Below are positions 36,743 through 47,057 of a stretch of 64,000 nt of DNA, piece by piece. A model generated the notes under the pieces. It searched no databases, had not been told where the DNA came from, and saw only the letters and a program-made list of their open reading frames with translations. Position numbers and translations under genes: made by a program. Origin of the DNA: Xanthobacteraceae bacterium. Its GTDB lineage: Bacteria; Pseudomonadota; Alphaproteobacteria; Rhizobiales; Xanthobacteraceae. The DNA lies in assembly GCA_019752575.1 (NCBI GenBank), contig JAIELW010000001.1:310001-374000 (forward strand), read 5' to 3'. Position 1 is the first letter of the stretch. Every line of letters starts with the position of its first letter.

Positions 36743-37558
36743 GTGAAGGCGCTTCGCAGAGCGGCCCGCTATCTTTGCCCCGCGCTTTTCGCGGCCGCCT
36801 TCGCAATTGCGCTCAACTTACCTGCTCCGGCGCCCGCCAAAGCGCAGGTCTATTACAGCATCTATGGCGGATACCGGACCTCGCCGCCCGCGCCCTATCG
36901 CGACGAGCGCAATCGCTCGACCGGAAATCCGTTTTCCGATTTTTTCGGCTCGCTGTTCGGGCGCCATGAAGAAGAGGAAAGGAAGCCGGATGCCTTCGCG
37001 CATCATTGCGTGCGGACCTGCGACGGAAAGTTTTTTCCGTTCAGCCGCGGCGAGCGCAAGGAGATTTCGCTGGATAAGGTTTGCGCCGCGATGTGTCCGG
37101 CGGCGCAAACCAAGGTCTTCAGCGGGCGCGGTATCGATTATTCGGCGGCGGCCGACGGCCAACGCTACACCGCGATGCCGAACGCCTTCGCCTACCGCAC
37201 CAAGATCGTGGAGAACTGCACCTGCAATGGCCGCGATCCCTTCGGTGTGGTCAACGTCCCGCTCGAGGAAGACCTGACGCTCGAAGGAGGCGATCTCGTC
37301 GTGCGCGAAACCGGCTTCAACATCTATCGTGGAGCGAAAACCTTCGTGCCGATCGAGAAAGCCGGCATGGGCTCTGCGTTCGTGAAGCAGTTGCAAGCAA
37401 TCAAGATCCTGCCGAACAATCCGCACGCGGCCTTCGCGAAAACGATGCCTGTGATGCAGACCGCGCCAAACCAGGCGCCGCCCGCGACGACGCAGGTTAT
37501 TCAGGAGCCAGATACGAATACGCCGGCGGCCAACCAGCCCCCGGCGCAAACGAACTAA
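36743..37558 (+). CDS. Secreted DUF2865 family protein
   Basis: This is a 271-residue protein of unknown function, seen mainly in Hyphomicrobiales. A signal peptide (YLCPALFAAAFAIALNLPAPAPAKAQ) is followed by the family core: C89 and C93 in HCVRTCDGKFFPFS, C114 and C118 in KVCAAMCPAAQTKVFSG, and a later C159-T-C161. The paired cysteines in the periplasm suggest disulphides. The C-terminus (about 235-271) is low-complexity, rich in proline, alanine and glutamine, without fixed structure. A GTG start is used. It is convergent with pckA, 18 bases away. I can offer no function; cell-wall association is possible but only a guess. Confidence 0.83.
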   Translation: MKALRRAARYLCPALFAAAFAIALNLPAPAPAKAQVYYSIYGGYRTSPPAPYRDERNRSTGNPFSDFFGSLFGRHEEEERKPDAFAHHCVRTCDGKFFPFSRGERKEISLDKVCAAMCPAAQTKVFSGRGIDYSAAADGQRYTAMPNAFAYRTKIVENCTCNGRDPFGVVNVPLEEDLTLEGGDLVVRETGFNIYRGAKTFVPIEKAGMGSAFVKQLQAIKILPNNPHAAFAKTMPVMQTAPNQAPPATTQVIQEPDTNTPAANQPPAQTN

Positions 37559-37576
37559 CCGAAATCTTTAGCGCGG

Positions 37577-39196
37577 CTATTCCGCAGCCAACCTGATCTG
37601 CGGCGCTGCCTGCTTCACGGCCGCATCCACGTGGCTCTCGAACTTCTGGAAATTTTTCTGGAACATACCGACGAGATTCTTCGCGGTCTCGTCGAACTCG
37701 GCTTTGTTATTCCAGGTCTTCGACGGATAGAGCAGATGCGGCTCGACGCCCGGCACCGAGTTCGGCACGGCGAAGCCGAAATACGGGTCGGTGTGGAAGT
37801 CCGCGTTCTTGAGCGAGCCGTTGAGCGCGGCAGTCAAAAGCGTGCGCGTCGCCTTGATCGGCATGCGGCGGCCGATGCCGTACTTGCCGCCGGTCCAGCC
37901 CGAGTTCACGAGCCAGCAGTCGACGTTGTGCTTGGCGATGTATTCCTTGAGGAGCTTCGCATATTCCGACGGATGCAGCGGCAGGAACGGCGAGCCGAAG
38001 CAGGTCGAGAATTCCGGCTGGACGCCGGTGAGGCCTTTCTCGGTGCCCGCGACCTTCGCGGTATAGCCGGAAAGGAAGTGATACATCGCTTGCTCCGACG
38101 TGAGCTTGGCGATCGGCGGCATCACGCCATAGGCGTCCGCCGTCAGCATGATGATATTTTTCGGGTGACCTGCGGTACCGGTGCGTGAGGCATTCGGGAT
38201 GAATTCGAGCGGATAAGCCGAGCGCGTGTTCTCGGTCTTCGAGATGTCGGTGTAGTCGGGCTTGCGCGTCGTCGAGTCGAAGCCGACGTTTTCGAGGATC
38301 GCACCGAAGCGGTTGGTCGCGTCCCAGATCATCGGCTCGTTTTCGCGCGACAGGTTCACCGTCTTCGCGTAGCAGCCGCCCTCGAAATTGAAGATGCCGT
38401 CCGGACCCCAGCCGGTTTCGTCGTCGCCGATCAGCGTGCGGTGCGGGTCTGCCGACAACGTGGTCTTGCCGGTGCCGGAGAGGCCAAAGAACAGCGCGCT
38501 CTCCTTGCCGTCGTTAGACACATTCGCCGAGCAGTGCATCGGCATCACACCCTGCTGCGGCAGATAGAAGTTCAGCGTCGTGAAGACCGATTTCTTCATC
38601 TCGCCCGCATAGGACGAGCCGCAGATCAGTACGATCTTACGGGTGAAGTCGATCGCGACCATCGTGTCGGAGCCCTCACGGCTGCCGTGACGCTTCGGGT
38701 CCGGCTTGAACGACGGGAAATCGAGAATGGTGAGTTCGGGTGTGAAGCTCGCAAGCTCATCGATCTCGGGACGGATCAGGAGCGTGCGGATGAAAAGCGA
38801 GTGCCAGGCGAGTTCGGTGAAGACGCGAACCTTGATGCGGTAGTTTTTATGGGCGCCGCCGTAGAGGTCCTGCGCAAACAGCTCTTTGCCTTTGGCGTGA
38901 GCGATGAAGTCGGCGAGCAGATTGTCGAAGTGCGCTTTTGAAACTTTCTTGTTGTTGTCCCACCAGACTTTTTTCTCGGTGAGTTCGTCGACCACGGTGT
39001 GCTTGTCTTTGGGCGAACGGCCGGTGTGGTGACCCGTTTCCGCGCACAACGCGCCGTCGGCCACGATCTGCGCTTCGCCGCGTTTGAGCGACTGCTCGTA
39101 GAGCCCGGCGGTCTGGAGATTCCAATACACGCCCTTGAGGCCCGAAAAGCCGAATTTGTCGGCGCCATGCGCGCTTCTGATACCGGACTCGTTCAC
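37577..39196 (-). CDS. pckA: Phosphoenolpyruvate carboxykinase (ATP)
   Basis: PckA converts oxaloacetate and ATP to PEP, the entry to gluconeogenesis. The 539-residue protein contains the kinase-specific P-loop [14 protein letters not shown] (about 243-256), the metal-binding [13 protein letters not shown] and the substrate region [12 protein letters not shown]. The GTG start at 39196 has GGGAGGAAG about nine bases upstream on the minus strand. It neighbours chvI/chvG, as in Agrobacterium and Sinorhizobium, where ChvI influences pckA. Here an FMN-binding protein gene lies between. Confidence 0.97.
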   Translation of the reverse strand: MNESGIRSAHGADKFGFSGLKGVYWNLQTAGLYEQSLKRGEAQIVADGALCAETGHHTGRSPKDKHTVVDELTEKKVWWDNNKKVSKAHFDNLLADFIAHAKGKELFAQDLYGGAHKNYRIKVRVFTELAWHSLFIRTLLIRPEIDELASFTPELTILDFPSFKPDPKRHGSREGSDTMVAIDFTRKIVLICGSSYAGEMKKSVFTTLNFYLPQQGVMPMHCSANVSNDGKESALFFGLSGTGKTTLSADPHRTLIGDDETGWGPDGIFNFEGGCYAKTVNLSRENEPMIWDATNRFGAILENVGFDSTTRKPDYTDISKTENTRSAYPLEFIPNASRTGTAGHPKNIIMLTADAYGVMPPIAKLTSEQAMYHFLSGYTAKVAGTEKGLTGVQPEFSTCFGSPFLPLHPSEYAKLLKEYIAKHNVDCWLVNSGWTGGKYGIGRRMPIKATRTLLTAALNGSLKNADFHTDPYFGFAVPNSVPGVEPHLLYPSKTWNNKAEFDETAKNLVGMFQKNFQKFESHVDAAVKQAAPQIRLAAE

Positions 39197-39406
39197 GAAA
39201 CTTCCTCCCGACCGCCCGGCCTCCCGCCGGGGCTACGATCGCATTGCTTTTCTCGAACAAGAGGGCGGCAAATGGGCGAAACAGCTCTTCCCCAGTGGCC
39301 TGCCCCCGGAAAGCGCGGGACCATAGTGACCGGCTCCTGCCTTGTGAAGACCGGATGACGGTGCCGGACCTCCAATTTTCTTTTCGCGTTGTTGCAGCGC
39401 GGGGCG

Positions 39407-39889
39407 TTAACCCTTCGGCCAGCTCAGACCCCCGGTACCGAGCAGTTCCTCCGCAGTCAGGTCGAATATCTTGCCAAAGGTCGCGACCAAATGACCATGC
39501 TGAATCGCGAGGCCCCAGAAGCCGAAATCGGCGAAATTCACGTATTTCGCGGCTTCCGGATGGCGGATCAGATAGCGCGCGCGGATCTCGCTCTTTTCGA
39601 CCGGGGCCACCTTACCGGTAACCGTCAGGCGCGCCGTAACCAGAGGGTCCGGGGCATTCGGTTTTTCTGTCAACAGCAGCGAAACCCTAGGGTCCTTGCG
39701 GATGTTGATGGTGTGGCGCGCGAGGTTCGAAAGGAGCATTACGGGGGCGCCACTCGCCATAGCGGCAACACCGACTAGCGAGACATAGGGGTATCCGCCC
39801 TCGCCTTCGGTCGCGAGCGACCCGAAAAGGGCCTCGCGCAGGATGAAGCGTCCAAGGGCCCTGGGAGACTGAAATTCGTCCTGCGGCAT
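39407..39889 (-). CDS. Pyridoxamine 5'-phosphate oxidase-like split-barrel protein (HugZ-related)
   Basis: This is a 160-residue flavin- or haem-binding split-barrel protein. The start (ALGRFILREALFGSLATEGEGGYPYVSLVGVA) and LLSNLARHTINIRKDPRVSLLL are characteristic of HugZ-type haem utilisation and related FMN proteins. It is shorter than full HugZ (about 250 residues) because the C-terminal DUF2470 domain is missing, so haem degradation is not assured. It lies divergent from chvI with 179 bases between the starts and is transcribed toward pckA. A general FMN oxidoreductase is an equal possibility. Confidence 0.82.
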   Translation of the reverse strand: MPQDEFQSPRALGRFILREALFGSLATEGEGGYPYVSLVGVAAMASGAPVMLLSNLARHTINIRKDPRVSLLLTEKPNAPDPLVTARLTVTGKVAPVEKSEIRARYLIRHPEAAKYVNFADFGFWGLAIQHGHLVATFGKIFDLTAEELLGTGGLSWPKG

Positions 39890-40068
39890 CGGGAATCTGG
39901 AGAAAATGTAATCTTTCTCGGGGGTTACGTTTCGTTTAGCCAGCCGCTAGGTTGTAGCGGGCTCGTGGGTCGCCCCGTCACATTTCGGCCCTGCCATAAT
40001 TGTTTGAACGGCCCAACACGTTCCAGTTTCACCGATTCCGGGGCCCGAAGGTCCGGACAGGAGATTGT

Positions 40069-40770
40069 ATGCCGACCATCGCGCTTGTTGATGACGACCG
40101 CAACATTCTGACTTCCGTGTCGATCGCCCTCGAAGCCGAAGGCTACCGGATTCTCACCTTTACGGACGGCGCTTCCGCTATCGAAGGCTTCAAATCGAGC
40201 CCGCCGGATCTCGCGATCCTCGATATCAAGATGCCGCGCATGGACGGCATGGAACTGCTTCGACGCATCCGGCAGAAATCCGATTTGCCGGTGATCTTCC
40301 TCACCTCGAAAGACGAGGAAATCGACGAATTGTTCGGCCTGAAAATGGGCGCCGACGACTTCATCCGGAAACCCTTCTCGCAGCGCCTTCTCGTCGAGCG
40401 CGTCAAAGCCGTGCTGCGCCGCTTCATCCCGAAGGATCAGCTTCCGCAGAAGGAAACCGATTCTGCGAAGGTTCTGGAACGCGGCCAGCTCAAGATGGAC
40501 CCCGAGCGCCACACCTGCACCTGGAAGAACGATCCAGTCACGCTCACTGTCACCGAATTCCTGATCCTGCAGGCGCTCGCACAACGTCCCGGCGTCGTGA
40601 AAAGCCGCAACGCGCTGATGGACGCCGCCTATGACGATCAGGTCTACGTGGACGATCGCACCATCGACAGCCACATCAAGCGGCTGCGCAAGAAGTTCAA
40701 AGCCGTCGACGACGATTTCGAAATGATCGAAACGTTGTACGGTGTGGGCTACCGCTTCAAGGAAGCCTAA
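40069..40770 (+). CDS. chvI: Response regulator ChvI
   Basis: This 233-residue OmpR/PhoB-type regulator has a receiver domain (about 1-120) with acidic residues D8-D10, phospho-acceptor D52 in [13 protein letters not shown] and conserved K in FIRKPFS, followed by a winged-helix output domain ([18 protein letters not shown]). ChvI responds to acid and envelope stress and controls exopolysaccharide, motility and virulence in rhizobia and relatives. The ATG at 40069 has AGGAGA six bases upstream; the frame reaches 40000 but those residues are unconserved. It is followed 40 bases later by chvG. Confidence 0.95.
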   Translation: MPTIALVDDDRNILTSVSIALEAEGYRILTFTDGASAIEGFKSSPPDLAILDIKMPRMDGMELLRRIRQKSDLPVIFLTSKDEEIDELFGLKMGADDFIRKPFSQRLLVERVKAVLRRFIPKDQLPQKETDSAKVLERGQLKMDPERHTCTWKNDPVTLTVTEFLILQALAQRPGVVKSRNALMDAAYDDQVYVDDRTIDSHIKRLRKKFKAVDDDFEMIETLYGVGYRFKEA

Positions 40771-40810
40771 CGAAAGCGCGGGCTTGGCCCGCGCCCGCCA
40801 CCGGCTGGGT

Positions 40811-42694
40811 ATGAAGGCAGACGTTGAAAAGCCCGCGCAAAGTCCGTCCGAAGTATCGGGCAGCCGCGGCATACGCTCGCTGATCCCGCGCATCCTCGAC
40901 CCGCTCGGGCTGCGCTACTGGCTCGGCTACGCGAAGCGTCCTGAGAACGAGCCGCGGCCGGAAGCGGCGTTGCCCGAGAACGCGGGCTGGCTGCGCCGCT
41001 TCAGAAGTTTTCTCGCCTATCAGGGCTTCTCGTCGCTGCGCCGGCGCATCGTTCTCCTGAATCTGGTCGGCCTCGCCTCGCTCGTCGCCGGCATTCTATA
41101 TCTTTCGGAATATCGCGCGGGGCTGATCGAAGCCCGCGTGCAGTCGCTCTTGACACAGGGCGAGATCATGGCCGCCGCGATCGCGAGCACAACGCGCTCC
41201 GACGCAAGCAACATTCCGATCGATCCCGACAAATTGCTCGAGCTGCAGGCGGGCGAAGGCTACACGCCGAGCGACGACTACACGGCGCTGGAATTCCCGA
41301 TCAATCCCGAAACCGTAGCCCCGCTTCTGCGCCGGCTAATCGTGCCGACCAATACGCGGGCACGACTTTACGACCGCGACGGCGGGCTCCTGCTCGACTC
41401 CCGCACGCTCAGCGTGACCGGCGAAATCCTCCGCTTCGATCTGCCCGGTGTTACCGAACAGCCGCAGATCAATCCCGTGCGCGCGTGGTGGCGCCGCGTG
41501 CGGCTCTATTTCCGCTCCGGCGGGTTACCGATCTATCGCGAAATCGGTGCAGCGAACGGCAAGGAATACACGGAAGTCGCGGCAGCGATTACCGGGCAGA
41601 GCGACTCGGAAGTACGCGTGAACGAGCGCGGCGAAGTTATCATCTCGGTCGCCATCCCGGTGCAGCGCTTCCGCGGCGTACTTGGCGTGCTCATGCTGCA
41701 AACGCAGAGCGGCGAAATCGATAACGCAGTCGAAGCCGAGCGCCTCGTGATCGTGCGCGTGTTTCTGGTCGCCGCCGCGGTCATGATCGTGCTTTCGCTT
41801 TTCCTTGCTGGAACGATTGCGCGCCCGATGCGGCGGCTTGCCGAGGCCGCGGAGCACGTGCGCCGCCGCACGCGCTCGCGCGTGGAAATTCCCGATATGA
41901 CCGCGCGCGCCGACGAGATCGGACATCTTTCCGGTGCGTTCCGCGAAATGACCAACTCACTCTATTCGCGGATCGAAGCAATCGAAAGCTTCGCCGCCGA
42001 CGTCGCGCACGAATTGAAGAACCCGCTGACCTCGCTGCGCTCCGCGATCGAGACGCTGCCGCTGGCGAAAACCGAAGAGTCGCGCCAGAAACTCCTGAAC
42101 GTCATTCAGCACGACATCAAACGTCTGGACCGGCTGATCTCCGACATTTCCGACGTGAGCCGTCTCGACGCCGATCTTCTGCGTCACGAAGCTGAGCCGC
42201 TGGATCTCAAGAAACTGCTCACTGCCGTCTCGGACATCGCGAACGATGTGCCGCGCGACGACGGCGTGAAGGTGGAAGTCGTGTTCGAGCCGAATGACGC
42301 TCCGGTTCCGCAATTCACGATTCTGGGCAACGACTCCAGGCTCGGTCAGGTCATTGACAATCTCGTTGAGAACGCCCGCTCGTTCTCGCCGCAGCACGGC
42401 AAGGTTCGCGTGCTCTGCAAGCGGCTCGGCGGCGAAATCGAAATCGCGATCGAGGACGAAGGTCCGGGCGTTCGACCCGAAGCGCTCACGCGCATCTTCG
42501 AGCGCTTCTACACCGACCGGCCGGAGCATCGCTTCGGTCAGAATTCCGGCCTCGGTCTTTCGATCTCGAAGCAGATCGTCGAAGCGCATAACGGTCGCAT
42601 CTGGGCGGAGAATCGACTCGCCGCCGAAAAAGCAGGCGATGCGCCGCGAATTGCAGGCGCACGTTTCGTCATGCGCCTTCCGGCGGCCAAGTAA
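40811..42694 (+). CDS. chvG: Sensor histidine kinase ChvG
   Basis: This is the membrane kinase partner of ChvI, 627 residues. It has a basic cytoplasmic start, helix 1 (about 81-100), a periplasmic sensing domain of about 230 residues (stimulation domain of the ChvG type), helix 2 (about 315-337), a HAMP linker, the dimerisation/phosphoacceptor helix with H400 in DVAHELKNPLTSL, and the ATPase domain with DNLVENARSFS, EDEGPGV and GLGLSISKQI. Related kinases are held inactive by periplasmic ExoR; no exoR is visible in this window. Its stop overlaps the hprK start by one base. Confidence 0.95.
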   Translation: MKADVEKPAQSPSEVSGSRGIRSLIPRILDPLGLRYWLGYAKRPENEPRPEAALPENAGWLRRFRSFLAYQGFSSLRRRIVLLNLVGLASLVAGILYLSEYRAGLIEARVQSLLTQGEIMAAAIASTTRSDASNIPIDPDKLLELQAGEGYTPSDDYTALEFPINPETVAPLLRRLIVPTNTRARLYDRDGGLLLDSRTLSVTGEILRFDLPGVTEQPQINPVRAWWRRVRLYFRSGGLPIYREIGAANGKEYTEVAAAITGQSDSEVRVNERGEVIISVAIPVQRFRGVLGVLMLQTQSGEIDNAVEAERLVIVRVFLVAAAVMIVLSLFLAGTIARPMRRLAEAAEHVRRRTRSRVEIPDMTARADEIGHLSGAFREMTNSLYSRIEAIESFAADVAHELKNPLTSLRSAIETLPLAKTEESRQKLLNVIQHDIKRLDRLISDISDVSRLDADLLRHEAEPLDLKKLLTAVSDIANDVPRDDGVKVEVVFEPNDAPVPQFTILGNDSRLGQVIDNLVENARSFSPQHGKVRVLCKRLGGEIEIAIEDEGPGVRPEALTRIFERFYTDRPEHRFGQNSGLGLSISKQIVEAHNGRIWAENRLAAEKAGDAPRIAGARFVMRLPAAK

Positions 42695-43149
42695 TGCATA
42701 AAGGAAGCGGCAGCGAGCACGCGACCGCGGTTCTCGCGGGTTCGCATGCAGTTCTCATTCGCGGGCCTTCCGGCTCCGGAAAATCGAAACTCGCCTGGGA
42801 CCTTCTGGAAGCCGCGCGCGCTGGAAAGATTCACTTCGCGAGACTCGTTGCCGACGATCGCGCAGCACTTTCCACCGTGAACGGGAAGCTGATCGTGTCC
42901 GCGCCAAAGACGATCGAAGGCAAGATCGAATTGCGCGGCTCGGGAATACAGAGTGTGGAGTTCGAGCCGTTCGCGGCGGTAGGAATCGTGATCGATCTCG
43001 CCGCCGACGACGCCGGGCGGATGCCGGCATTCGAAACCGCGCAGACCGAAATTCTGGGCGTCAGATTGCCGCGCGTTCCGGTCGCCAAAGGCAGCGATCC
43101 GCTTCCGCTGGTCCTGCAGGCTTTGGGCACCAAGGACGGCGGCGGCTGA
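42694..43149 (+). CDS. hprK: HPr kinase/phosphorylase, short alphaproteobacterial form
   Basis: HprK phosphorylates a serine of HPr. This 151-residue version consists of the catalytic core only: P-loop GPSGSGKS at 24-31, LVADDRAAL for the metal/catalytic aspartates, and GKIELRGSGIQSVEF matching the family signature. The N-terminal domain of the Gram-positive enzyme (about 130 residues) is absent, as is normal for alphaproteobacteria. The ATG overlaps the chvG stop (TAATG). Linked to chvG/chvI and to the PTS-related genes downstream, it connects nutrient state with envelope signalling; the mechanism is not established here. Confidence 0.92.
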   Translation: MHKGSGSEHATAVLAGSHAVLIRGPSGSGKSKLAWDLLEAARAGKIHFARLVADDRAALSTVNGKLIVSAPKTIEGKIELRGSGIQSVEFEPFAAVGIVIDLAADDAGRMPAFETAQTEILGVRLPRVPVAKGSDPLPLVLQALGTKDGGG

Positions 43150-43245
43150 CCGCTTGCATTCCGCAATGCACCTAACCAATATCCGCCTCCCGCGCAGGAC
43201 GCGGAGGAGCCGGGGTTCCCATCGTACCCTCCCCGGCGGAGCCTG

Positions 43246-43653
43246 ATGATCGGTCTCGTTCTCGTCACCCATGGCCGGCTTGCCGTCGAGTTCCGCTCGG
43301 CGCTCGAGCATGTTGTCGGCCCGCAGAAGCAGATCGAAACGGTCACGATCGGGCCCGACGACGACATCGAGGGTTGCCGCAAACAGATCATCGAAGCGGT
43401 CAAGAAAGTGGACAGCGGCAACGGCGTCGCCATTCTGACCGACATGTTCGGCGGCACGCCTTCGAATCTCGCAATCTCGGTGATGAACACGCCGAATGTC
43501 GAGGTTGTCGCCGGCATCAACCTGCCGATGCTGGTAAAACTCGCGAAAGTTCGCGACGACACGCCGCTCATTCAGGCTGTCGCACACGCGCAGGACGCCG
43601 GCCGCAAGTACATCAACATCGCAAGCCGCGTGCTTGCCGGCACGGGCAAATAA
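43246..43653 (+). CDS. manX: PTS EIIA component, mannose family (regulatory EIIA)
   Basis: This 135-residue protein receives a phosphate from HPr on H9 (VLVTHGR). DMFGGTPSNLAI is a strong signature of the EIIA(Man) family. No EIIB, EIIC or EIID genes are seen nearby, so as in other Hyphomicrobiales it probably regulates (for example through kinases or RNases) rather than transports sugar. It precedes ptsH by one base, so the two are one unit. A hairpin of unknown role (GCCGGGG / CCCCGGC) lies in its leader around 43210-43240. Confidence 0.92.
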   Translation: MIGLVLVTHGRLAVEFRSALEHVVGPQKQIETVTIGPDDDIEGCRKQIIEAVKKVDSGNGVAILTDMFGGTPSNLAISVMNTPNVEVVAGINLPMLVKLAKVRDDTPLIQAVAHAQDAGRKYINIASRVLAGTGK

Positions 43654-43654
43654 A

Positions 43655-43987
43655 GTGGTGAACTCCGAACTGCCGCCGGAAGACGACTGCAAGCCGAGCG
43701 CGACCGTGCCCGCGGGCGCAGTCTCGAAGGAATTGCCGGTCATCAACAAGCGCGGCCTGCATGCACGCGCGTCCGCGAAATTCGTGCAGATGGCGGAAAA
43801 ATTCGACGCCAAGATTCAGGTCACACGCTGCGGCGAGACCGTGAACGGCGACTCGATCATGGGCCTCTTGATGCTCGCGGCCGGTCCCGGCACCACGATT
43901 CAGGTGACCTGTTCCGGCATGCAAGCGAAGGAAGCGCTTGCCGCACTCGAAACCCTGCTCGCGACCAAGTTCGGCGAAGACGAGTAA
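43655..43987 (+). CDS. ptsH: Phosphocarrier protein HPr with N-terminal extension
   Basis: HPr (110 residues) passes phosphate from EI(Ntr) to EIIA. The active histidine is H36 in RGLHARAS and the HprK target is S67 in NGDSIMGLL; the 31-residue spacing equals that of H15 and S46 in standard HPr. The N-terminus is about 21 residues longer than standard (VNSELPPEDDCKPSATV...), acidic and with one cysteine. Two GTG codons (43655, 43658) can start it; an earlier TTG lies inside the EIIA gene. EI is not in the window. Confidence 0.93.
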   Translation: MVNSELPPEDDCKPSATVPAGAVSKELPVINKRGLHARASAKFVQMAEKFDAKIQVTRCGETVNGDSIMGLLMLAAGPGTTIQVTCSGMQAKEALAALETLLATKFGEDE

Positions 43988-43991
43988 GCGT

Positions 43992-45194
43992 TTAGACGCG
44001 CTTATCGGCGGCGTCGCCGACGTGACCTTTTCTTCCCGCATACCAGCCGGCAATTGCCTGCAAGACCGCGCAGACTGCGATCAGCCAGAGCGGTGCGATC
44101 CAGCTATGGGTCCAGTCGTGCATTGCACCGAACAGCACCGGCCCGACGGCGGCGATGCCGTAGCCGACCGACTGCGCCATGCCGGAAAGTGCCGCCGCCT
44201 GCTGCGTGTTTGAGGCGCGGAGCGCAAAGAAAGCGAGCGCGATCGGAAAGCAAAAGCCGAGCGCGATACCGGAAACGATCACCCAGAAAACCGTGAACTG
44301 CGGCAAGAAGATCATGCCGACGTAGCCCGCGAGCATAATCACGCTCCACAGCACGCTCATGGACCGCTGATCGGCAAAGCGCGACATCATCAGCGGAAAA
44401 ACTAACCCGACCGGGATGCCGAGCGCAGGAAACAACGCGACGATCCAGCCCGCGGCGAGCGGCGTGTAGCCCTGATCCTGCAGGATCGAGGAGAGCCAGC
44501 TCAAGACCGTGTAGAAACTCATCGACTGCAAGCCCATGAACAGCGTCACGTGCCAGCCGAGCTTCGAGCGCCACACGCTCTGCACCGCTTTGTCGCCTGC
44601 TTGCGCGAGTGGCTTCGCCGCGTTCTTCAACTGCGGAAGCAGAATAAGCGCGGTGATAATCGCCGGAATGAACCAGACTGCGAGTGCTGCGCGCCAGCCG
44701 CCGGGAAGATTCTGCGCGAGCGGCACCGAGATTCCCGACGAGAGCGAAGCGAAGGTCGCGAGCGTCGTCGCGTAGACGCTCGTCATCAGACCCACTTTGT
44801 CCGGAAAATCGCGCTTGATGAGACCCGGCACGAGCACGTTGCCGACGGCAATCGCCGCCGCGAGCAGAATCGAGCCCGCATAAAGCGCAATGAGCGATGG
44901 CACCGAGCGCAAGAGCACGCCGGCCGCGAGCACGATCAGCGAAATGAAGATCGCGCGCTCCATGCCGAGCTTGCCGCCGATCGTGGCGGCCCAGGGCGAC
45001 ATCAGGGCAAAGGCGGCCAGCGGGATTGAGGTCAGCACGCCCGCGAGCAGCGCCGAGAGCCCGGTATCCGCGCGGATGAACTCGAGCAGCGGTCCGACGC
45101 CCGTGATCGCGGGCCGGAGATTCATCGAGATCAGGAAGATCGCAGTCACCAGCAGAAAGCTGCCGGCGGCCAGTTTTTTAGGGGATTTTGTCAC
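43992..45194 (-). CDS. MFS transporter, CynX/NimT family
   Basis: This 400-residue protein has twelve predicted membrane helices. SMNLRPAITGVGPLLEFIRADTGLS at the start is typical of the CynX (cyanate) / NimT (2-nitroimidazole) branch; the substrate of this one is unknown. It lies on the opposite strand between ptsH and ahcY, genes that are often near each other in related genomes, so it may be a later insertion. It converges with ptsH four bases away and is divergent from ahcY, so its start region shares the spacer with the ahcY control site. Confidence 0.87.
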   Translation of the reverse strand: MTKSPKKLAAGSFLLVTAIFLISMNLRPAITGVGPLLEFIRADTGLSALLAGVLTSIPLAAFALMSPWAATIGGKLGMERAIFISLIVLAAGVLLRSVPSLIALYAGSILLAAAIAVGNVLVPGLIKRDFPDKVGLMTSVYATTLATFASLSSGISVPLAQNLPGGWRAALAVWFIPAIITALILLPQLKNAAKPLAQAGDKAVQSVWRSKLGWHVTLFMGLQSMSFYTVLSWLSSILQDQGYTPLAAGWIVALFPALGIPVGLVFPLMMSRFADQRSMSVLWSVIMLAGYVGMIFLPQFTVFWVIVSGIALGFCFPIALAFFALRASNTQQAAALSGMAQSVGYGIAAVGPVLFGAMHDWTHSWIAPLWLIAVCAVLQAIAGWYAGRKGHVGDAADKRV

Positions 45195-45258
45195 GGAAGG
45201 GCCTTCAGGGACGCAGTTTCGGTGCGCTTATAGCCCTATCCACTCTAGAATATGCGAC

Positions 45259-45274
45259 ATAAAGAAATCTTTAT
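45259..45274. promoter_or_regulatory. Palindromic operator upstream of ahcY (SahR-like)
   Basis: ATAAAG-AAAT-CTTTAT is a perfect six-base-arm palindrome 98 bases before the ahcY start; adding two bases each side (AC.../...AT) extends it with one mismatch. AT-rich ATAAAGATATCTTTAT-type sites are known in front of S-adenosylhomocysteine cycle genes bound by ArsR-family regulators of the SahR type. Here the call rests on the palindrome and position only; no such regulator gene is in the window. Confidence 0.5.
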
Positions 45275-45372
45275 ATCCCTGTTGCCTCCGCCGGAAGGGG
45301 CTGCTATAGCCACGCCCGAATTCGCGGCTTGTCCGCGCCGCTCCCTTTTCAAAGCAACATCGAAGGATCGTC

Positions 45373-46794
<1,422 letters not shown>

Positions 46795-46800
46795 ATCACG

Positions 46801-46892
46801 CGTCATGGCCGGGCTTGTCCCGACCATCCACGCCTTCTCTGCTGCGCTTTTTTGATAAGGCGTGGATGCCCGCGACGAGCGCGGGCATGACG
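46801..46892. repeat. 92-base double-hairpin REP element, copy 1
   Basis: This element runs from CGTCATGG to CATGACG. It consists of two hairpins facing each other: ATGGCCGGG-loop-CCCGACCAT (one C-A mismatch) and ATGCCCGCG-ACGAG-CGCGGGCAT. Flanks CGTC and CCACGCCTT are inverted at the two ends. A second copy of exactly the same length is at 51671. It follows ahcY immediately and resembles the intergenic palindromic repeats of Rhizobiales. Confidence 0.85.
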
Positions 46893-47057
46893 AGAAAAGG
46901 TTTATCGACTCCATTCGTTAACTTTCGTGATCGCGGAGCGCCGAAAACGCTCCGCGATTTCGTTTTGTTCGGGTCACAACTTCGCCGGTTTGGAGTACAA
47001 TATGAGTCGCGAGGGGCTGGCAGAACTTAATCGCGCGCTTGCGCGTTGGACTAGAGA

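Noticed and set aside
42694-43149. hprK as a truncated pseudogene
   Set aside because: All catalytic motifs are present and the short form is standard in alphaproteobacteria.
45195-45372. SAH or SAM riboswitch before ahcY
   Set aside because: I could not find the conserved helices of the known classes in this spacer; the only clear feature is the AT-rich palindrome.
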